Notes under the pieces: generated by a model
Seen by the model: only the letters and a program-made list of their open reading frames with translations
What the model was told of the DNA's origin: nothing
Database searches by the model: none
Part shown: positions 53,197 to 63,167 of the stretch, in pieces
Numbering within the stretch: position 1 is the first letter of the stretch
Layout of the letters: each line of letters begins with the position of its first letter
Source of the DNA: Donghicola tyrosinivorans
GTDB lineage: Bacteria; Pseudomonadota; Alphaproteobacteria; Rhodobacterales; Rhodobacteraceae
Direction: 5' to 3'
Length of the DNA: 64,000 bases
Assembly: GCF_003003355.1 (NCBI RefSeq)
Contig: NZ_PVTQ01000001.1
Location: forward strand, 248,001 to 312,000
Made by a program: the position numbers and the translations under genes

Positions 53197-54492
53197 TTAG
53201 CGGGTTTCGATGTCGGTGTAGTCGCGCTGAGCCTCGCCCAGATACAGCTGACGGGGACGGCCGATTTTCATCTGCGGATCCGACAGCTGCTCTTTCCACT
53301 GCGAAATCCAGCCCACGGTGCGCGACAGCGCGAAGATCGGGGTGAACATCGAGGTGGGGAAGCCCATCGCTTCCAGAATGATGCCCGAGTAGAAGTCCAC
53401 GTTCGGGAACAGCTTCTTCTCTTTGAAGTAGGGGTCGTTCAGAGCGATGTGTTCCAGCTCTTTGGCGACCTGCAGCAGCGGGTTGTCTTCGACACCCAGC
53501 AGCTCCAGAACTTCGTCGGCCGACTGCTTCATCACGGTCGCGCGCGGGTCCATGTTCTTGTAGACGCGGTGACCAAAGCCCATCAGACGGAAGGGATCGT
53601 TCTTGTCTTTCGCACGCTCGATGAACTCGGGGATGCGATCGACGGTGCCGATCTCTTTCAGCATTTCCAGACATGCCTGGTTTGCGCCGCCGTGTGCGGG
53701 GCCCCAGAGGCAGGCGATGCCAGCTGCGATACAGGCGAAGGGGTTCGCACCCGAGGACGACGCCAGACGCACGGTCGAGGTCGACGCGTTCTGTTCGTGG
53801 TCCGCATGCAGGGTGAAGATACGGTCCATCGCGCGGCTCAGGATCGGGTCTACGTGGTACTCTTCCGCAGGCACAGCAAAGCACATGTGGATGAAGTTTG
53901 CCGCGTAATCCAGATCGTTGCGCGGGTACACGAAGGGCTGACCGATCGAGTATTTATAAGCCATCGCCGCGATGGTGGGCATCTTGGCGATCAGGCGGTG
54001 CGATGCGATCTCACGCTGGTGGGGGTCCGAAATGTCGGTCGAGTCGTGGTAGAACGCCGACATGGCACCAACCACACCCACCATGGTTGCCATGGGGTGC
54101 GCGTCACGACGGAAACCACGGAAGAACATGTGCATCTGTTCGTGGATCATGGTGTGACGGGTGATGGTGGTCTCGAACTTTTCCAGCTCTGCGGTGGTGG
54201 GCAGGTGACCGTAAAGCAGCAGGAAGCAGACTTCCAGATAGTGCGATTTCTCGGCTAGCTGGTCGATGGGGTAGCCGCGGTGCAGCAGCTCGCCCTTGTC
54301 ACCGTCGATGAAGGTGATGGTGCTGTCGCACGACGCGGTCGAGGTGAAACCGGGATCGTAAGTGAACACACCTGCCTGACCGTAGAGCTTGCGGATGTCG
54401 AGAACGTCCGGGCCCAAGGTCGGTGAGTGGATGGGCAATTCGTAGGTATTCTCGCCGATCGTCAGCTTTGCGGTCTTGTCGTTGTCAGCCAT
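53197..54492 (-). CDS. gltA: Citrate synthase
   Basis: Condenses acetyl-CoA and oxaloacetate into citrate, the entry to the TCA cycle. The 431-residue protein is of the hexameric type II form. Catalytic residues are visible in [20 protein letters not shown] (~268), [16 protein letters not shown] (~312) and [20 protein letters not shown] (~370). The ATG at 54492 ([10 protein letters not shown]) has GAGAGGA at proper distance; a second ATG two codons upstream has no room for a ribosome binding site. It is followed by a terminator and lies downstream of gltX on the same strand. Confidence 0.97.
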   Translation of the reverse strand: MADNDKTAKLTIGENTYELPIHSPTLGPDVLDIRKLYGQAGVFTYDPGFTSTASCDSTITFIDGDKGELLHRGYPIDQLAEKSHYLEVCFLLLYGHLPTTAELEKFETTITRHTMIHEQMHMFFRGFRRDAHPMATMVGVVGAMSAFYHDSTDISDPHQREIASHRLIAKMPTIAAMAYKYSIGQPFVYPRNDLDYAANFIHMCFAVPAEEYHVDPILSRAMDRIFTLHADHEQNASTSTVRLASSSGANPFACIAAGIACLWGPAHGGANQACLEMLKEIGTVDRIPEFIERAKDKNDPFRLMGFGHRVYKNMDPRATVMKQSADEVLELLGVEDNPLLQVAKELEHIALNDPYFKEKKLFPNVDFYSGIILEAMGFPTSMFTPIFALSRTVGWISQWKEQLSDPQMKIGRPRQLYLGEAQRDYTDIETR

Positions 54493-54587
54493 CGTCATTC
54501 CTCTCGAAAGGCCCGAGGCACCATCGGTGTCGGGCGGGACTAGCGCCAGCCCTTATCCATGGCCGGTGCACCTGTTGGTCGGGCCGG

Positions 54588-54609
54588 TGGCAGCTGCAAT
54601 AAGCTGCCA
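54588..54609 (-). terminator. Hairpin after gltX
   Basis: TGGCAGCT and AGCTGCCA (perfect 8-bp arms, 6-base loop) lie 26 bases after the gltX stop; no T-run on the minus strand. Confidence 0.4.
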
Positions 54610-54635
54610 TCCGGAGTGCGACGACGGCCTAGGCG

Positions 54636-56048
54636 TTAAACGCCTTCTGCGCTCGCCGCGTCTTGGATGCGTGCAACCGACTCCTCTCGGCCAAGCACAA
54701 GCATCATATCGAAAACGCTAGGGGTTACTGCGCGTCCGGCCAAAGCGGCCCTGAGGGGGCCAGCCATCTTGCCGAACTTGATCCCGTTGGCCTCAGCGAC
54801 CTGGTTCATTACCTCCTCTAGCGCGTCACGTGTCCAGCTAGCATTTTGCAACTGCGGCGTCAATTCTGACAGTATACCACGGGATACCGCATCCAGATTC
54901 TTGGCCGCCTTCTCATCATATGATAGCGGGCGATCAGCCATAATAAAGGCAGCTTTTTCAATAAGTTCAGGGAAAGTTTTTGCCCGTTCCTTCAGACAGA
55001 ACATCCCAGACAAAAGCAAAGCTTTTTTGTCATTTTGTAGCGACCCGTTGTCACTGGCGATCATAAATGCGTCCAGTTCTGCCAACAGTGCAGCATCGTT
55101 AGCGGTAGCAATGTGCTGGCCGCATAGATTCTCGAGTTTCTTGAAATCAAGCCGTGCAGGTGATTTGCCAATTCCGCCCAGATCGAACCATTCTTTTGCC
55201 TGTTCGTCGGTGAAAAATTCATCGTCACCGTGGCTCCAACCCAGACGCGCCAGATAGTTGCGCATACCGGCGGCTGGGTAGCCCATCACCTGATATTCCT
55301 CGACACCCAAAGCGCCGTGGCGCTTGGACAGCTTTTTGCCATCGGGGCCGTGAATCAGCGGGATGTGCGCGTAAACGGGCAGGGGCCAGCCCATTGCGGT
55401 GTAGATGCCCATCTGGCGGGCAGCGTTGTTCAGGTGGTCATCGCCGCGGATCACATGGGTGACGCCCATATCGTAGTCGTCTACCACCACAGCCAGCATA
55501 TAAACCGGCGTTCCGTCCGAGCGCAGCAGAACCATATCGTCCAGCTGGTCATTGCGGATCGTCACGTTGCCCTGCACCTGATCTTCGATCACGGTCGCGC
55601 CTTCGGTCTCGGTCTTCAGGCGGATCACATAAGGCGCGTCGGGGTGGGTGCTGGCATCCGCGTCACGCCAAGGGCTTTGGAACAGAGTGCTGCGGCCTTC
55701 TTCTTTCGCGGCATCACGGAACGCCTGAATTTCGTCCTGCGTGCTAAAGCACTTATAGGCCTTACCCTGTGCCAGCAGATCAAGCGCCACTTCGCGGTGA
55801 CGGTCGGCACGCTCGAACTGGCTGATCGCCTCGCCGTCGTGATCCAGCCCAAGCCAGTCCAGACCCTTCAGGATCGCAGCCGTTGCCTCGGGCGTGCTGC
55901 GCTCACGGTCGGTATCTTCGATACGCAGCAGGAATTTGCCACCACGTCCACGGGCATAAAGCCAGTTGAACAGCGCGGTGCGCGCGCCGCCGATGTGCAG
56001 ATAGCCGGTGGGCGAGGGGGCGAAACGGGTGACAACGGGGGCATTCAT
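54636..56048 (-). CDS. gltX: Glutamate--tRNA ligase
   Basis: Charges tRNA(Glu) (and often tRNA(Gln) before transamidation). The 470-residue class I synthetase has the HIGH-type [20 protein letters not shown] (~6-25) and KMSKS-type [16 protein letters not shown] (~235-250). Alphaproteobacteria often carry two gltX copies; this one cannot be told from the other by sequence alone. The gene faces comEC with 78 bases between starts. The 3' part has slightly more AT-rich codons than the 5' part. Confidence 0.95.
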   Translation of the reverse strand: MNAPVVTRFAPSPTGYLHIGGARTALFNWLYARGRGGKFLLRIEDTDRERSTPEATAAILKGLDWLGLDHDGEAISQFERADRHREVALDLLAQGKAYKCFSTQDEIQAFRDAAKEEGRSTLFQSPWRDADASTHPDAPYVIRLKTETEGATVIEDQVQGNVTIRNDQLDDMVLLRSDGTPVYMLAVVVDDYDMGVTHVIRGDDHLNNAARQMGIYTAMGWPLPVYAHIPLIHGPDGKKLSKRHGALGVEEYQVMGYPAAGMRNYLARLGWSHGDDEFFTDEQAKEWFDLGGIGKSPARLDFKKLENLCGQHIATANDAALLAELDAFMIASDNGSLQNDKKALLLSGMFCLKERAKTFPELIEKAAFIMADRPLSYDEKAAKNLDAVSRGILSELTPQLQNASWTRDALEEVMNQVAEANGIKFGKMAGPLRAALAGRAVTPSVFDMMLVLGREESVARIQDAASAEGV

Positions 56049-56126
56049 GGGCGCGTTTACCTTTGGTTAGGGAAGTTTCGGCAGCGTCTGGGGCGTGTGT
56101 ATCGACCGCTCTGTGAGGTGGCAAGA

Positions 56127-58169
56127 GTGCGCGTCCTTGCGTGGATCAACAACGAATGGCTGGAACAGAGGGGGCATCTGTTCCCTTGGGCAGCAGTCTG
56201 CTTCGGGCTGGGGTGCGGTGCCTATTTCCTGCCAAGGGCCGAGCCTGCCATCTGGTTGCTCTGGGCCTGCCTTGGCTTGGGACTTGCCGGACTTTGCGCG
56301 GCGCGGTTTGGGGGCCTTTACATGGGGCCGCTCTTGGTGGGGCTGGCCTGTGTGCTATTGGGCTTTGGCTCGGCGGGATGGCGGACCCATCGCGTGGCCG
56401 CGCCCGTCATGCAAGGCCACTACTACGGCCCGATTGAGGGGCGGATCGTGGACATGGACCGCTCTGGTTCCGGAGCGCTGCGGTTGTTGCTGGATCAGGT
56501 GGTGCTGGATGCAGCAATTCAGCCTATCCGCGTGCGCGTGTCCTTGCATGGGCGGCAGGACTGGCTGACCCCAGCCTATGGGCAAGTGGTCATGATGACT
56601 GGCCATCTGTCGCCGCCCTCTGGCGCGGTCGAGCCTGGCGGCTTTGATTTCCGTCGTCACGCTTGGTTCCGACAGATTGGCGGCATTGGTTATACCCGCA
56701 CACCAGCGCTGTTACTGGGACCCGCGCCGGATCGGTTGGGTGTCGGGCGGGTTCGCAGCCTCTTGTCCCAGCGGCTCAGGGCGGCAATGCCTGATGTGTC
56801 GGGCGGCGTCGCGGCGGCCCTTCTAGCCGGAGACCGAGCCTATTTGCCAGCAGAGGTGGTCCAGAACCTTCGCGATAGCAACCTTGCCCATTTGCTGGCG
56901 ATTTCTGGTCTGCACATGGGTCTTTTGGCGGGACTGGTCTTTGCTGCGGTCCGGTTCGGATTGGCGGCAATGCCTTGGGTGGCCTTGCATTGGCCGATCA
57001 AAAAACTGGCGGCGGTTGTAGCATTGGTCGGAGGGGCGGGTTATCTGGCTTTGTCGGGCGGCAGCATCGCGACACAGCGGGCTTATGTTATGGTTGCCGT
57101 TGCGCTGCTGGCGCTGCTGTTTGACCGTAAAGCCTTTAGCCTTCGGTCGGTTGCCTTGGCGGCAATGGTCGTTCTGGCCCTCGCGCCCGAGGCGGTCACC
57201 GGTCCCGGCTTTCAGATGTCCTTCGCAGCAACAACCGCGCTGATCGCCGCCTTCGGTGTGTTGCCGAAGGGCCAACGGATCGGGTGGCGAAAATGGCTGT
57301 TCGCTTGCCTGACTGTGGTGTTTTCATCTGCAGTGGCGGGATTGGCGACAGCGCCCTTTGCAGCGGCGCATTTCAACCGGATCACGGACTACGGACTGCT
57401 GGCGAACCTGCTGGCAACGCCTTTAATGGGAACAGTGGTCATTCCTGCTGGCCTTGCGGGCGTGTGCCTGATGCCATTCGGGCTCGAGGCTTTGCCCCTG
57501 TGGGTGATGGGGCAGGGGATCGCTTGGATTCTATGGGTGGCCGATTTCGTGGCAGGCCTTGAAGGCGCTGTCACGCCGGTTGTGGCACCTTCCCCGAGTG
57601 TTCTACCATTGATCGCGGCGGGCGGTCTCTGGGTTTGCGTGATCAAAGGACGCTTGCGGTTCGCAGCTGTCTTGCCCCTATTCGTTGCCATAGGGCTCTG
57701 GAGCCAGACCCAGCGCCCCGAACTATTGATCTCCGATGATGGCAAGCTGGTGGGTGTTCAAACCCCAGAGGGGCGCGCGCTGAGTTTCCCTAAAGGCGCT
57801 GGTTTTGTTGCCGAGGTTTGGCTGGAAAACGATGGCGACATGGCGACACAGGCAGAGGCCGCATCAAGGCCGCTGTGGCAAGCGGTGGCGGACGGGGTAG
57901 GGATTGCGCAGTTTGGCACGACTACCCTGCTGCATCTAAGGGGGAAGCGCGGTGTGGCCTACCGATTTGACTGTTCTGAGGAAATTTGGGTGATCAGCGA
58001 TCAATTCCTTGGCGAGCATTTGGACGTTGTGGCCCCAAACGCTGCCTGCCGCGTATTTGATCGCCGATCTCTGTTTAAAACTGGCGCTGTCGCTGCCAGA
58101 GCGTCGGATAGCCGGCCAGAGTTTGCTTCTGATCGAACTGGCGGGCGCCTGTGGGCGCGCGCCAGATAA
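56127..58169 (+). CDS. comEC: ComEC/Rec2-family DNA uptake channel
   Basis: A 680-residue membrane protein of the ComEC/Rec2 family, the channel that passes single-stranded DNA across the inner membrane during competence. It has an N-terminal pair of helices and OB-like domain (GPIEGRIVDMDRSGSGALRL), the central Competence domain (SNLAHLLAISGLHMGLLAGL at ~250, about eight helices to ~480) and a C-terminal soluble part that lacks a complete metallo-beta-lactamase motif such as HxHxDH. The GTG at 56127 follows GAGGTGG; upstream in-frame codons overlap the divergent gltX and are rejected. Presence of gene transfer agent lysis genes in the window gives a possible link, since GTA recipients need competence genes. 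Confidence 0.9.
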   Translation: MRVLAWINNEWLEQRGHLFPWAAVCFGLGCGAYFLPRAEPAIWLLWACLGLGLAGLCAARFGGLYMGPLLVGLACVLLGFGSAGWRTHRVAAPVMQGHYYGPIEGRIVDMDRSGSGALRLLLDQVVLDAAIQPIRVRVSLHGRQDWLTPAYGQVVMMTGHLSPPSGAVEPGGFDFRRHAWFRQIGGIGYTRTPALLLGPAPDRLGVGRVRSLLSQRLRAAMPDVSGGVAAALLAGDRAYLPAEVVQNLRDSNLAHLLAISGLHMGLLAGLVFAAVRFGLAAMPWVALHWPIKKLAAVVALVGGAGYLALSGGSIATQRAYVMVAVALLALLFDRKAFSLRSVALAAMVVLALAPEAVTGPGFQMSFAATTALIAAFGVLPKGQRIGWRKWLFACLTVVFSSAVAGLATAPFAAAHFNRITDYGLLANLLATPLMGTVVIPAGLAGVCLMPFGLEALPLWVMGQGIAWILWVADFVAGLEGAVTPVVAPSPSVLPLIAAGGLWVCVIKGRLRFAAVLPLFVAIGLWSQTQRPELLISDDGKLVGVQTPEGRALSFPKGAGFVAEVWLENDGDMATQAEAASRPLWQAVADGVGIAQFGTTTLLHLRGKRGVAYRFDCSEEIWVISDQFLGEHLDVVAPNAACRVFDRRSLFKTGAVAARASDSRPEFASDRTGGRLWARAR

Positions 58170-58176
58170 GGTGGCC

Positions 58177-58872
58177 TTAATAGCTGCGGATCAGGCCGAC
58201 CAGACGGCCTTGAACCTCAACCTGACCTTCGCGGAACATGCGGGTCGGGTAGGCAGGGTTTGCGGCCTCTAGCGCGATGGTCCCGCCGTTCTTGCGATAG
58301 CGCTTCAGGGTAGCCTCATAGCCTTCGACCTGCGCCACAACGATATCGCCGCTTTTCGCGCTGCCGCATTCCTCGATCACAACGATGTCGCCATCATTGA
58401 TCCCTTCTTCGATCATCGAGTCCCCCCGGACTTCCAGCGCATAGTGATTACCACGACCGCGCAGCATCATGCCCGGAACGGCAATCGACATCGAGCCATC
58501 CTCGATCGCCTCAATCGGAACACCAGCGGCGATGCGGCCCATTAGGGGCACTTCGTTGCTATCGTTCCGTTCGACCTCAAGGCTCTTGCGGGGCGTTTGC
58601 GCTGCGGGCGCTTTACCGCCATCGATCACCTCGGGGACAAAACCGGTGCCACTCATGGCGTCGGGCAGCTTAACAATCTCAATCGCGCGGGCGCGGTGGG
58701 CAAGGCGGCGGATAAATCCACGTTCTTCCAGCGCGGTAATCAGCCGATGAATCCCCGATTTAGATCGTAGATCCAGCGCCTCTTTCATCTCATCGAACGA
58801 GGGCGGAACCCCGTCCCGTTGCACGCGCTTATGGATGAATTCCAGCAGGTCTTTCTGTTTTTTCGTCAGCAT
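58177..58872 (-). CDS. lexA: SOS regulator LexA
   Basis: Self-cleaving repressor of the SOS regulon. The 231-residue protein has an N-terminal winged HTH ([20 protein letters not shown]...[16 protein letters not shown]) and the S24 protease domain: cleavage site Ala116-Gly117 in [11 protein letters not shown], catalytic Ser152 in [10 protein letters not shown] and Lys190 in ATLKRY. The ATG at 58872 starts the canonical N-terminus; a longer reading to 58935 crosses the SOS box and is rejected. Autoregulated through the SOS box at 58907-58921. It is convergent with comEC, 7 bases apart. Confidence 0.97.
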   Translation of the reverse strand: MLTKKQKDLLEFIHKRVQRDGVPPSFDEMKEALDLRSKSGIHRLITALEERGFIRRLAHRARAIEIVKLPDAMSGTGFVPEVIDGGKAPAAQTPRKSLEVERNDSNEVPLMGRIAAGVPIEAIEDGSMSIAVPGMMLRGRGNHYALEVRGDSMIEEGINDGDIVVIEECGSAKSGDIVVAQVEGYEATLKRYRKNGGTIALEAANPAYPTRMFREGQVEVQGRLVGLIRSY

Positions 58873-58906
58873 CGGTCCCCCCGAGATTGGAGCGCAATTC
58901 GGGTTT

Positions 58907-58921
58907 GTTCTACCGATGTTC
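58907..58921. promoter_or_regulatory. SOS box (LexA site) of lexA
   Basis: GTTC-TACCGAT-GTTC, an exact GTTC-N7-GTTC match, 34-49 bases before the lexA start and between lexA and moeA. Confidence 0.92.
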
Positions 58922-58944
58922 TGGTTTTGTGTCAACAGAACTGC

Positions 58945-60117
58945 TTAAAATGCAATGTATTCTATCTGCTCACCGGCCTTGCGCGCTGGATCACGGGGTG
59001 GCCTGATCGCAAGCGCGTTGGATGAGCTAAGAATGCTTAGTAATGAACTGTCCTGATCAGGGAAAATCGAGATGCCCCCATCCTGAAAATAGGCGCGCAT
59101 ATAGTGTTCACGCGGCCCGTTTTCCGGCAGATCATGCTCTAGCACAGCCATTTGGCGCGGCACCGCCTTAGCGGGCAAGCCAAGCATTACATCTATCATC
59201 GGGCAGAGGAAAATCGCGCCACATACAAGGGCCGAGACAGGATTTCCGGGCAGTCCGACCATCGCCAGATCGCCCAGTTTGCCTGCCATCAGCGGCTTTC
59301 CAGGGCGCATGGCGACTTTGTAGAAACTGGTTTCCATCCCCAGATCGCGGGCGACGGGGCCGACCAGATCGTGATCGCCAACCGAGGCACCGCCGATGGT
59401 CACCACCAGATCCGCGCCCTTGGCCAGTTGGAACCCAAGACGCAAGGCCTCGGGGGTGTCTTTGGCGATGGGCAGCATCTGCACGATGGCACCGCGTGCT
59501 TCTAGCATTGCCTTCAGGCCAAAGTTGTTGCTGGCGATGATCTGGTCTGCGGCGGGGTCTTCGCCGGGCATGACCAGCTCATTCCCCGTGGCCATGATCG
59601 CCACGCGCGGGCGGCGGGTGACGGGCAGGGTGGGCAGGTTCATTGCGGCGGCCAAGGCGACCTCAGCCGGTCCCAACAGGCGGGGCGCACCAAGAGGCGT
59701 GCCTTCATGAAAATCGCCGCCTGCGGGGCGGATATGACTGCCCTCATCCAGAGCGTCACCCAAGGTGATGCGGTCGCCATCGCGGGTGACATCTTCTTGG
59801 ATCACGACGCGGGTCGCGCCCGACGGAATAGGAGCGCCGGTGAAAATCCGGACTGCTTGACCGCTGCCGACAACGCCTTCGAACGCGCCACCAGCTGATG
59901 CCTCTCCGATCACCTGAAACGATGCGCCGCTCACGGCCTCATCGCCGACCACCGCATAACCATCCATCGCCGAGGCCGCAAAGGGCGGTTGTGTGCGGCG
60001 GGCAAAAACGGTCTGTCCCAAAACGCGGCCACCACAATCGGCAAGGGCCACATCCTCAACCCCGAGAGGCCGAACCAGCCCAAACAGATGCTCTAGCGCC
60101 TCGGAGACAGAGATCAT
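58945..60117 (-). CDS. moeA: Molybdopterin molybdenumtransferase
   Basis: Inserts molybdate into adenylylated molybdopterin to give active molybdenum cofactor. The 390-residue protein has [17 protein letters not shown] (~43), [20 protein letters not shown] (~170), and the nucleotide site [13 protein letters not shown] (~240) with [20 protein letters not shown] (~280). It overlaps moaC by 4 bases and belongs to the trpGDC-moaC-moeA chain; lexA follows with its own promoter. Confidence 0.96.
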   Translation of the reverse strand: MISVSEALEHLFGLVRPLGVEDVALADCGGRVLGQTVFARRTQPPFAASAMDGYAVVGDEAVSGASFQVIGEASAGGAFEGVVGSGQAVRIFTGAPIPSGATRVVIQEDVTRDGDRITLGDALDEGSHIRPAGGDFHEGTPLGAPRLLGPAEVALAAAMNLPTLPVTRRPRVAIMATGNELVMPGEDPAADQIIASNNFGLKAMLEARGAIVQMLPIAKDTPEALRLGFQLAKGADLVVTIGGASVGDHDLVGPVARDLGMETSFYKVAMRPGKPLMAGKLGDLAMVGLPGNPVSALVCGAIFLCPMIDVMLGLPAKAVPRQMAVLEHDLPENGPREHYMRAYFQDGGISIFPDQDSSLLSILSSSNALAIRPPRDPARKAGEQIEYIAF

Positions 60118-60593
60118 TCCGCTTCGATCCTTCCGGATTTGCCGCCGTCTTTCAACGTCACCCGAATGCCGCCGATTTCCATATACTTATCAACGGCTTT
60201 CACCATGTCGTAGACGGTCAGAGCGGCGGTGCTGACAGCGGTCAGCGCCTCCATCTCGACGCCGGTTTGGCCGGTGGTCTTGACGGTCGCGGTGATCTGC
60301 ACGCCGGGCAGATCGGTGTCCACCTCCAGATCGACGCTGACTTTGGTGATCGGCAGCGGATGGCACAGGGGGATCAGTTCGGGTGTCTTTTTGCAGCCCA
60401 TGATCCCTGCCAGACGAGCGATCCCCAGAACGTCACCTTTCTTGGCGCCGCCCTCGGCAATCATCTCCATCGTGGCGGGGGCCATGCGGACCCAGCCTTT
60501 GGCGGTCGCGATGCGGCTGGTGACGGCCTTTTCGGACACATCCACCATATGGGCCTGCCCCTGCGCGTCGAAATGGGTCAGGCCGCTCATCAC
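60114..60593 (-). CDS. moaC: Cyclic pyranopterin monophosphate synthase
   Basis: Works after MoaA to form cyclic pyranopterin monophosphate, first intermediate of molybdenum cofactor. The 159-residue protein has [40 protein letters not shown] (~70-89) and [21 protein letters not shown] with the catalytic Lys near 128. Start and stop overlap both neighbours by 4 bases (trpC upstream, moeA downstream). Confidence 0.97.
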   Translation of the reverse strand: MMSGLTHFDAQGQAHMVDVSEKAVTSRIATAKGWVRMAPATMEMIAEGGAKKGDVLGIARLAGIMGCKKTPELIPLCHPLPITKVSVDLEVDTDLPGVQITATVKTTGQTGVEMEALTAVSTAALTVYDMVKAVDKYMEIGGIRVTLKDGGKSGRIEAE

Positions 60594-61402
60594 AGGCTAC
60601 CCGAGGTCAGCGGGTTCGCCAGCAGCTGGCGGGTCGCTGCGGTCACATCATCCTGACGCATCAGGCTTTCCCCGATCAGGAAGGTACGAGAGCCATAGCG
60701 GGCGATCTCGGCCAGATCCTCGGGGGTGAACAGACCCGATTCCGACACGATCAGGCGATCTTCGGGAACCAGTTTCGCCAGCGTCTTGGTGGTGTCCAGC
60801 GTGGTCTCAAAAGTCTTGAGGTTACGGTTGTTGATGCCCATCAGCGGAGATTTCAGCAGGCACGCCCGCTCAAGCTCTTCCTGATCGTGGACTTCCAGCA
60901 GCACAGACATGCCCCATTCAAAGGCAGTTGCCTCAAGCTCTTGCGCCTGCGCGTCACTGACGCTGGCCAGAATGATCAGGATGCAGTCTGCGCCCAAGGC
61001 GCGGGCTTCGGCCACCTGATAGGTGTCATACATAAAATCTTTGCGCAGGGCGGGCAGGTTCGTGGCCTCACGTGCCTGAACCAGAAACTCTTTCGCGCCC
61101 TGAAAGCTGGGGGTATCGGTCAGAACCGACAGGCAGGTCGCGCCGCCATCCTCATAAGCCTTTGCCAATGTCGCGGGATCGAAGTCCGCGCGGATCAACC
61201 CTTTGGAGGGGCTTGCCTTTTTGACCTCGGCGATCAGGCCGTAACCGGTGCGGCTGGCCTTGATCAGATTGTCGGCAAAGGGGCGCACGGGGCCTGCTTC
61301 GCGGGCCTCGGCCTCAACAGCCTCAAGGGATTTGGCCTGCTTGTCAGCGGCCACTTCTTCCAGCTTGTAGGCTTTGATCTTGTCCAGAATGGTCGCGCTC
61401 AT
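60590..61402 (-). CDS. trpC: Indole-3-glycerol phosphate synthase
   Basis: Ring-closing step of tryptophan synthesis. The 270-residue TIM-barrel protein has [20 protein letters not shown] (~55-74) with the catalytic Lys and Ser, [20 protein letters not shown] (~120), [17 protein letters not shown] (~185) and [12 protein letters not shown] (~215). It is not fused to TrpF. It overlaps trpD and moaC by 4 bases each. Confidence 0.97.
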   Translation of the reverse strand: MSATILDKIKAYKLEEVAADKQAKSLEAVEAEAREAGPVRPFADNLIKASRTGYGLIAEVKKASPSKGLIRADFDPATLAKAYEDGGATCLSVLTDTPSFQGAKEFLVQAREATNLPALRKDFMYDTYQVAEARALGADCILIILASVSDAQAQELEATAFEWGMSVLLEVHDQEELERACLLKSPLMGINNRNLKTFETTLDTTKTLAKLVPEDRLIVSESGLFTPEDLAEIARYGSRTFLIGESLMRQDDVTAATRQLLANPLTSGSL

Positions 61403-62418
61403 TTCGCCCCCGAAGTAATTTTGGCCAGAGTTTCGACCGATTTCATTGCCGCGCCGTTGTCGATGCTTGCTTCTGCCAGCGCGACGCCCTCTTTCAGATC
61501 GGCGGCCTTGTCGGCCACAACCAGCGCAGCTGCGGTGTTCAGCAGAACCGCATCGCGATAGGCCCCTTTTTCACCCAAGAGCAGGGCGCGCATCGCTTTG
61601 CCATTCTCTTCCGGTGTGCCGCCCAGAATGTCCCGCAGGGGATGGACGGGCAGGCCCGCATCCTCTGGGTGCAGCTCGCGGCTGTGGATCTTTCCGTCTT
61701 CCAATGCAGCGACAGCGGTGGTGCCGGTGATGGTGATCTCATCGGTGCCGTCACTGCCATGCACCAGCCACGCTTTCTCCGAGCCAAGCTGCTGCAAGGT
61801 TTCCGCCATCGGGTGGATCAGGTCGATCGCAAAGGCACCGGTCAGCTGGCGCTTGACGCCCGCAGGGTTGGTCAGCGGCCCGAGGATGTTAAAGATCGTC
61901 TTGCAGCCCAATTCCGTGCGGACCGGCATGACGTGTTTCATCGCCGGATGATGCATGGGGGCCATCATGAAACCGATGCCCGCCTCGGCAATGCCGCGCT
62001 CGACCACATCGGCGGCGACCATCACATCGATTCCCATCTGACCCAGCGCATCGGCCGAGCCCGACTTGGACGACAGGTTCCGGTTGCCGTGCTTGGCCAC
62101 CGGTACGCCTGCGCCTGCCACCACAAAAGCGGTCGCGGTGCTGATGTTCAGGGTGCCCATGCCGTCACCGCCGGTGCCGACGATGTCCATCGCGCCTTCA
62201 GGCGCTTTCACGGGGATGCATTTGGCGCGCATGGCTGCCGCAGCGGCTGCATATTCCGAAACCGACTCGCCCCGCGCGCGCATGGCCATCAAAAGGCCCG
62301 CGATCTGCGCCGGAGAGGCTGCGCCCTCAAACAGAATCTCGAAGGCTTCATTGGCTTGCGACCGGCTCAGAGGGCCTTCGGAAGCAGCGTAGATCAGCGG
62401 CTTGATTGCATCACTCAT
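61399..62418 (-). CDS. trpD: Anthranilate phosphoribosyltransferase
   Basis: Joins anthranilate and PRPP in tryptophan synthesis. The 339-residue protein carries the PRPP-binding [20 protein letters not shown] (~80-99), the [20 protein letters not shown] motif (~109-128) and [20 protein letters not shown] (~165). It overlaps trpG upstream and trpC downstream by 4 bases. Confidence 0.97.
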   Translation of the reverse strand: MSDAIKPLIYAASEGPLSRSQANEAFEILFEGAASPAQIAGLLMAMRARGESVSEYAAAAAAMRAKCIPVKAPEGAMDIVGTGGDGMGTLNISTATAFVVAGAGVPVAKHGNRNLSSKSGSADALGQMGIDVMVAADVVERGIAEAGIGFMMAPMHHPAMKHVMPVRTELGCKTIFNILGPLTNPAGVKRQLTGAFAIDLIHPMAETLQQLGSEKAWLVHGSDGTDEITITGTTAVAALEDGKIHSRELHPEDAGLPVHPLRDILGGTPEENGKAMRALLLGEKGAYRDAVLLNTAAALVVADKAADLKEGVALAEASIDNGAAMKSVETLAKITSGAK

Positions 62419-62996
62419 GCGGGCACCTTCATTTCATTCAAAAAATTCTGCAGCAGGGCATGGCCGTGCTGGCTGGCAATCGACTCGGGGTGGAACTGGA
62501 CGCCGTGAATCGGCAGCTCTTTGTGCTGCAGGCCCATGATAGTGCCGTCTTCCAGATGGGCGGTCACTTCCAGACAGTCAGGCAGGCTTTCACGTTCCAC
62601 GACCAAAGAATGATAGCGCGTCGCTTCAAAGGGCGAGGGCAGGCCCGCGAACAGGCCCTTTCCGGTGTGATACATGGTGCCCATTTTGCCGTGCACAATC
62701 TCATGGCAGCGGACAACTTTGCCGCCAAAAGCCTGACCGATGGTCTGATGGCCCAGACAAACGCCCATCAGCGGTGTTTTCGTCTCGGCCGCCGCTTCGG
62801 TCAAAGCCAGACAAATGCCCGCCTGATCAGGGTCACAAGGGCCGGGCGACAACAGAATCCCTGCTGGTTTCATCGCCATAGCCTGTTGCACATCCAACGC
62901 ATCATTGCGTTTCACGACGACATCGGCACCCAACTCGCCTAGATAGTGCACCAGATTGTAAGTAAAGCTGTCATAGTTGTCGATCAGCAGCAGCAT
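62415..62996 (-). CDS. trpG: Anthranilate synthase glutamine amidotransferase component
   Basis: Supplies ammonia from glutamine to TrpE. The 193-residue class I amidotransferase has [20 protein letters not shown] at the start, the nucleophile Cys in [20 protein letters not shown] (~75-95) and the His-Glu pair in [15 protein letters not shown] (~165). It heads the trpGDC-moaC-moeA chain of 4-base overlaps; TrpE must be encoded elsewhere. Confidence 0.96.
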   Translation of the reverse strand: MLLLIDNYDSFTYNLVHYLGELGADVVVKRNDALDVQQAMAMKPAGILLSPGPCDPDQAGICLALTEAAAETKTPLMGVCLGHQTIGQAFGGKVVRCHEIVHGKMGTMYHTGKGLFAGLPSPFEATRYHSLVVERESLPDCLEVTAHLEDGTIMGLQHKELPIHGVQFHPESIASQHGHALLQNFLNEMKVPA

Positions 62997-63167
62997 GGGC
63001 AGACCTTATGGGAATTGGGGCTAGAGGCCCGGTTGCGGGTCGCGGTATACATGTTCAGGCTTAGCCGGTGACGTCAAGGGTAGCGCGAAGCGCATCAGCA
63101 GGGAAAAAGCCCCGCGATCAAACAGGGGCAAGCCCGCAAAGGGCGGCAGAGGAACGGAGTAAGGGCA

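Noticed and set aside
55230-56126. In-frame upstream extension of comEC over gltX
   Set aside because: The extension is antisense to gltX; the ribosome binding site and hydrophobic start are at 56127.
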